Part shown: positions 40,762-44,103 of the stretch, piece after piece
Layout of the letters: every line of letters begins with the position of its first letter
Position numbering within the stretch: position 1 is the stretch's first letter
Assembly (NCBI GenBank): GCA_947458475.1
Contig: CANGZP010000014.1
Coordinates: forward strand, 1 to 44,103
Source: Cyclobacteriaceae bacterium
Lineage (GTDB): Bacteria; Bacteroidota; Bacteroidia; Cytophagales; Cyclobacteriaceae
DNA: 44,103 bases
Reading direction: 5' to 3'
The notes under the pieces: generated by a model
What the model saw: the letters and a program-made list of their open reading frames with translations, nothing else
What the model was told of the DNA's origin: nothing
Databases searched by the model: none
Made by a program: the position numbers and the translations under genes

Positions 40762-41592
40762 ATGAAACTATTCTTGAGAACCACTTTGTTTGCTTGCTTG
40801 GTCGTCCTTGGTTTTGTTGGTGAGACAGGGGCACAGGTTGCCACTTCTGTTAACCCTTCTGGTCTAGTGACCCGTCAGTATGCCATGGACACCGTTTATT
40901 CTGCCAAGCGCATTCGTGAGGATGATAAGATGTATCAAATCTCTGTATGGAGAAGGATAGATCTGCGTGAAAAATACAATACGCCACTCTATGGATCTGG
41001 TGATACCAAGGAAAATGGAATCATCAATAACATTTACAAAGCAGTGAAGCAAAATGCTTTGGAGATTTTTGCAGATGAGAACTTTACTCAGCCACTTTCG
41101 ATTGCTCAGTTTGATTCTAGTTTTTGGAAAACAGATTTTCAAGATTCTATTTTCGTCAAGCAACTGTTTTTTCTAGATTTCAAAGAGGACTTTGTTTTCG
41201 ATAGACAGCATTCCCAATTTAAGTTTGACATCAAGTACATCCAATTGGTGATGCCTGCAGAAACGAATGCGGATCCGAATTCAGGAGTAGGTTTTCAGAA
41301 GACAGTAGGATTTATCCGTTACAAAGACTTCGTGACCTATTTTGCAAAACACCCGGACGCGCGATGGATTAACTTCCAAAATATTTCAAAAAGCATCACC
41401 TACAATGAGGCTTTTGAGTCTCGTCTCTTCAGGTCAGTAGTGACTCGCTACACCAACGAAAGTGAGGCCTTGGTCATCGACTTGGTAGATAAAAATACGC
41501 CCGCAGATCGGCGAAAAATGCAAGCCTATTTGGATGCACTCGCCTTTGAATACAAGCTCCTGGAATTTGAAAATTCAGTTTGGGAATGGTAA
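40762..41592 (+). CDS. gldN: Gliding/type IX secretion ring protein GldN (PorN)
   Basis: GldN/PorN binds GldK in the periplasmic ring and contacts GldM. The 276-residue precursor has a signal peptide (ending GETGAQ, about residues 20-25) and the family segments YSAKRIREDDKMYQISVWRRIDLREKYNTPLYG (given here only in part), NNIYKAVKQNALEIFADENFTQPLS, FIRYKDFVTYFAKHPDARWINFQN and a C-terminal AYLDALAFEYKLLEFENSVWEW. It is the last gene of the porP-gldKLMN run and is followed at once by a bidirectional terminator shared with uvrC. Confidence 0.94.
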   Translation: MKLFLRTTLFACLVVLGFVGETGAQVATSVNPSGLVTRQYAMDTVYSAKRIREDDKMYQISVWRRIDLREKYNTPLYGSGDTKENGIINNIYKAVKQNALEIFADENFTQPLSIAQFDSSFWKTDFQDSIFVKQLFFLDFKEDFVFDRQHSQFKFDIKYIQLVMPAETNADPNSGVGFQKTVGFIRYKDFVTYFAKHPDARWINFQNISKSITYNEAFESRLFRSVVTRYTNESEALVIDLVDKNTPADRRKMQAYLDALAFEYKLLEFENSVWEW

Positions 41593-41630
41593 AAAAATAA
41601 AGCCTCGAATTAATTCGAGGCTTTATTTTT
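41593..41630. terminator. Bidirectional terminator between gldN and uvrC
   Basis: AGCCTCGAA (41601-41609) pairs with TTCGAGGCT (41614-41622) around TTAA, with A- and T-rich flanks that extend the stem on both sides. The uvrC stop codon (41610-41612) lies in the loop. It can serve both converging transcripts. Confidence 0.9.
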
Positions 41631-43415
41631 TGCTAACTCAGCAAGTAGGGCTTTGGCTTTTGCAGCGCCGATGACTGCTGCAATGTCCTCTTCGGAAGCC
41701 ATTTGGATTTTTTTCACCGATTTAAATTCCTTCAGTAATTTCTGTGCGGTCAGCGCCCCAATCCCTTCAATGTCGGTCAGTTGGCTATTGAGTGCTTTTT
41801 TACTACGTACTTGCCTGTGAAAGGTAATCGCAAAGCGGTGTGCTTCGTCTCGGATGCGCTGGAGTAGCATCAAGCTTTCGGACTTTTTATCCAAGTGGAT
41901 GGGGTATTGGTCCCCAGGGAAATAGATTTCTTCCAGTCGCTTGGCAATGCCGATGATGGGCATCTTTCCATAAATCCCGAGTTCTTGCAAGGCTTCCACC
42001 GCAGAGGACAGTTGACCTTTGCCCCCATCGATCACCACTAGCTTAGGAAGAGGCAACGCTTCTTCGAGGAGCCGCTTGTAGCGACGCCCGACAATCTCCT
42101 TCATGCTGGCAAAATCATTGGGGCCTTCGACTGTTTTTACATGGTAGTGTCGGTATTCTTTAACGGCTGGTTTTCCCTGCTTGAAGCAAACCATGCTGGC
42201 CACTGGGTTAGTACCTTGAATGTTTGAATTGTCAAAGCATTCGATGTGGTCGGGGATTTCCTGAAGGCTTAAGTCTTGCTGTAGCTGTCGGATCACCCGA
42301 TCTTTTTTGTCCTGATTGAGGCCCAGTAGGAGTGCCTTCTCTTTTTTGTAATAGAGTGCGTTTTTGAGGGACAATTCGATTAGCTTTTTCTTATCGCCAA
42401 TTTTTGGAACGCTGAGGTTTAGCCCTTTGATAGGCTCAAGCTCCAGGTTGACTAGTATTTCTTCTGCATCACTTTGAAATTGATCTTGAAGTCGGATCAG
42501 GGCGGTCACTAGAAGTTCTTGCTCAGATTCATCCAATCGTTTCTTCAACTCTACGTTTTTGGAAGTGATCATGGCTCCATTCTTTACGCGCATGTAGTTC
42601 ACGTAAGCAGTTTTCTCATCAGCCACCAGCGTGCAGACATCTAAGTTGGCGATGCTGGGATTGGTGATCAAGGATTTGGCCTGGTACTTTTCAAGGAGTT
42701 CCAACTTGGTTTTTACTTGATGGGCTTGTTCAAAGGCCAGCTTTTCGGCCAAGATTTCCATGCGCTGCTTGAAGTATGTCTTCGCGGGTGATAGGTTGCC
42801 CTTCAGGATGTGTTTGGCTTGTTCTAGATCCGCGAGGTAGTCTGCTTCGAGCTGCTTGCCCACACAGGGGCCTTGGCAATTGCCTATATGATATTCCAAA
42901 CAAACCTTGTATTTCTCTTCCTTAATCTTGAGGTAAGATAGGTCCAAGCTACAGGTTCGGATGGTGAATAGCTCTCGCAATAAGTCGAGTACCGTATTCA
43001 TGGCTTTGACACTTGCAAAAGGGCCAAAGTAAGTTCCTCGCTTTGGGATGTATTTGCGAGTAGGGAAAAGCCGAGGGAAGCTTTCCTTGGTGAGTACCAA
43101 ATAAGGATAGGTCTTATCGTCCCGTAGGAGGATGTTGTATTTGGGTTGGGCTTTCTTGATTAGGTTGTTTTCAAGAAGTAGCGCATCTAATTCGGAGTTG
43201 ACAAGGGTGATCTCAATTTTGGCGATTTCTTTGACCATTCGCCTTGTTTTGAGATTGATGCCGCTATTTTTATTGAAGTAGCTGCTGACGCGCTTCTTCA
43301 GGCTTTTGGCTTTGCCTACATAGATCAATTCCTGCTCGGAGTTGTAATACTTGTATACGCCTGGCTGATCCGGTAAGGAAAGGTGATCTTCGGGCAGAAA
43401 TGAGGAGGAAAGCAT
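41610..43415 (-). CDS. uvrC: Excinuclease ABC subunit C
   Basis: UvrC makes both incisions around damage located by UvrAB in nucleotide excision repair. The 601-residue protein has the GIY-YIG nuclease (about 15-95: LPDQPGVYKYYN, LIYVGKAKSLKKRVSSYF), a zinc-free cysteine cluster typical of some UvrC (CSLDLSYLK, then CLEYHIGNCQGPCVG), a UVR-type helical segment (about 205-240) and the RNase H-like nuclease domain (HIECFDNSNIQGTNPVASMVCF; VIDGGKGQL). A C-terminal helix-hairpin-helix (LTDIEGIGALTAQKLLKEF) follows. Length matches the family (about 600). Its stop sits in the loop of the terminator shared with gldN. Confidence 0.96.
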   Translation of the reverse strand: MLSSSFLPEDHLSLPDQPGVYKYYNSEQELIYVGKAKSLKKRVSSYFNKNSGINLKTRRMVKEIAKIEITLVNSELDALLLENNLIKKAQPKYNILLRDDKTYPYLVLTKESFPRLFPTRKYIPKRGTYFGPFASVKAMNTVLDLLRELFTIRTCSLDLSYLKIKEEKYKVCLEYHIGNCQGPCVGKQLEADYLADLEQAKHILKGNLSPAKTYFKQRMEILAEKLAFEQAHQVKTKLELLEKYQAKSLITNPSIANLDVCTLVADEKTAYVNYMRVKNGAMITSKNVELKKRLDESEQELLVTALIRLQDQFQSDAEEILVNLELEPIKGLNLSVPKIGDKKKLIELSLKNALYYKKEKALLLGLNQDKKDRVIRQLQQDLSLQEIPDHIECFDNSNIQGTNPVASMVCFKQGKPAVKEYRHYHVKTVEGPNDFASMKEIVGRRYKRLLEEALPLPKLVVIDGGKGQLSSAVEALQELGIYGKMPIIGIAKRLEEIYFPGDQYPIHLDKKSESLMLLQRIRDEAHRFAITFHRQVRSKKALNSQLTDIEGIGALTAQKLLKEFKSVKKIQMASEEDIAAVIGAAKAKALLAELAKNKASN

Positions 43416-43429
43416 GGGGTGAAATTAAA

Positions 43430-43458
43430 AAAAACAGCCCAACAAGTAGGCTGTTTTT
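43430..43458 (-). terminator. Terminator after the penicillin-binding protein gene
   Basis: On the minus strand AAAAACAGCC (43458-43449) pairs with GGCTGTTTTT (43439-43430) around a nine-base loop, followed by further T. It lies 18 bases past the penicillin-binding protein stop and just before uvrC. Confidence 0.82.
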
Positions 43459-43476
43459 AGGTGGGTTGATCCAAGT

Positions 43477-44103
43477 TTAGAAATCATTTTTCTTGGCATC
43501 GTAATCAAAGCCAGCGTTTTGTTGACTGTCGAACTCGTATTTATCACAATCAATTTCGATACTTAATGGTCGTTCCGGCCTTGGGAAAGGACCTTTGGTG
43601 TAGCCCAAACTGGCATCATCGTATACTTTTGCCATGAACTTCGCCCAGATTGGTCGGGCAGTTTTGGCGCCTTGACCAGCTGACCAGCTTCGGAAGTGGA
43701 TGGCACGATCATCTCCACCTACCCAAATACCTGATACGAGATCTTTGCTGATTCCCATGTACCATCCGTCGGAACCATTTTGAGTGGTACCTGTTTTTCC
43801 ACCTAGTTCATTGCCTACGCGAATGGCGCTTGCTACACCCTGGCTCGTGCCTGATTCTTCCTCAAATCCACCTCTCAGCATGTAGGTCATCAAGTAGGCA
43901 TGCTCCTCGCTCATGGCCGGCTTTTTCTTTGGGGTAAATTGATGGATCAAATTTCCATTCTTGTCTTCAATTCGGTCAATGTAATAGGGAGTGATGTGCT
44001 CCCCTTTGTTGACAAAAGTCCCAAAGGCACCCACCATTTCGAACACGCTCACATCATTTACACCTAGAGCCAAGGAAGGAACTTCCTCCAGGTCACTGGT
44101 AAT
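43477..44103 (-). CDS. Class A penicillin-binding protein, C-terminal part (partial)
   Basis: Reading from the window's end, this frame gives the C-terminal 208 residues of a bifunctional peptidoglycan glycosyltransferase/transpeptidase of the PBP1A family. The transpeptidase motif KTG is visible in GNELGGKTGTTQNGSDGWYMG, here given as GGKTGTTQNGSDGW. The preceding SLALGVNDVSVFEMVGAFGTF and the following LVSGIWVGGDDR and GAKTARPIWAKFM are typical of class A PBPs. The SxxK and SxN motifs and the glycosyltransferase domain lie beyond the window. The C-terminus is Asp/Lys-rich (FDYDAKKNDF). A strong terminator follows, so uvrC downstream has its own signals or depends on read-through. Confidence 0.93.
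   Translation of the reverse strand: MTSDLEEVPSLALGVNDVSVFEMVGAFGTFVNKGEHITPYYIDRIEDKNGNLIHQFTPKKKPAMSEEHAYLMTYMLRGGFEEESGTSQGVASAIRVGNELGGKTGTTQNGSDGWYMGISKDLVSGIWVGGDDRAIHFRSWSAGQGAKTARPIWAKFMAKVYDDASLGYTKGPFPRPERPLSIEIDCDKYEFDSQQNAGFDYDAKKNDF

Overview
This window looks like ordinary chromosome from a member of the Bacteroidota, most likely a gliding or gliding-related Cytophagales bacterium of the Cyclobacteriaceae type. The evidence is a type IX secretion/gliding core (porP-like gene followed by gldK, gldL, gldM, gldN), DUF6089 and DUF4271 proteins, an extended NusB, tandem Skp/OmpH genes behind bamA, and repeated TAnnTTTG -7 promoter elements in place of the usual TATAAT. Genus is not provable from the sequence alone. 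I see no tRNA, rRNA, CRISPR array, insertion sequence or prophage.

Layout. 1-1634: the 3' end of accD, then a stand-alone nqrF ending in a strong terminator. 1716-4756: four genes whose reading frames overlap at every junction (arginase-fold protein, cytochrome b5-like protein, MurK-like sugar kinase, MurQ etherase), suggesting a coupled peptidoglycan-recycling operon with two unexplained members. 4878-6431: an RluB-type pseudouridine synthase with a long disordered N-terminus. 6455-13885 (minus): the conserved envelope-biogenesis block CBS protein, nadK, DUF6089, uppS, bamA, two skp/ompH genes, then a thioredoxin. 13964-16142 (minus): a 2-oxoglutarate oxygenase directly followed by chrA. 16219-18297 (plus): a lipoprotein of unknown role and serS. 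18485-23636 (minus): leucine dehydrogenase, then nusB, YtxH, DUF1573, yajC, YbbR-like and coaE. 23782-25581 (plus): an ABC exporter. 25898-33712 (minus): hemW, a DUF721/DciA-like gene, a complete SpoIIE/STAS/RsbW partner-switching module and two parvulin-type periplasmic chaperones. 34011-41592 (plus): DUF4271, a HemD-like gene, porP/sprF and gldKLMN. 41610-44103 (minus): uvrC and the 3' end of a class A penicillin-binding protein.

Much of the window serves the cell envelope. BamA, two Skp-like proteins and two SurA/PpiD-like proteins would deliver and fold outer-membrane proteins. PorP and GldKLMN form the motor and ring parts of type IX secretion. UppS, MurK, MurQ and the penicillin-binding protein handle peptidoglycan precursors, recycling and synthesis.

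The less ordinary items are: an arginase-fold protein that has lost two of the usual manganese ligands; the arginase/cytochrome b5/MurK/MurQ coupling; a partner-switching module whose sensor is an integral membrane SpoIIE phosphatase and whose output is not visible; a twofold ~125-bp repeat carrying degenerate 7-bp units, with a related inverted block at another convergent gene junction; and a perfect 10-bp inverted repeat plus a 10-bp-period direct repeat in the leader of gldK.
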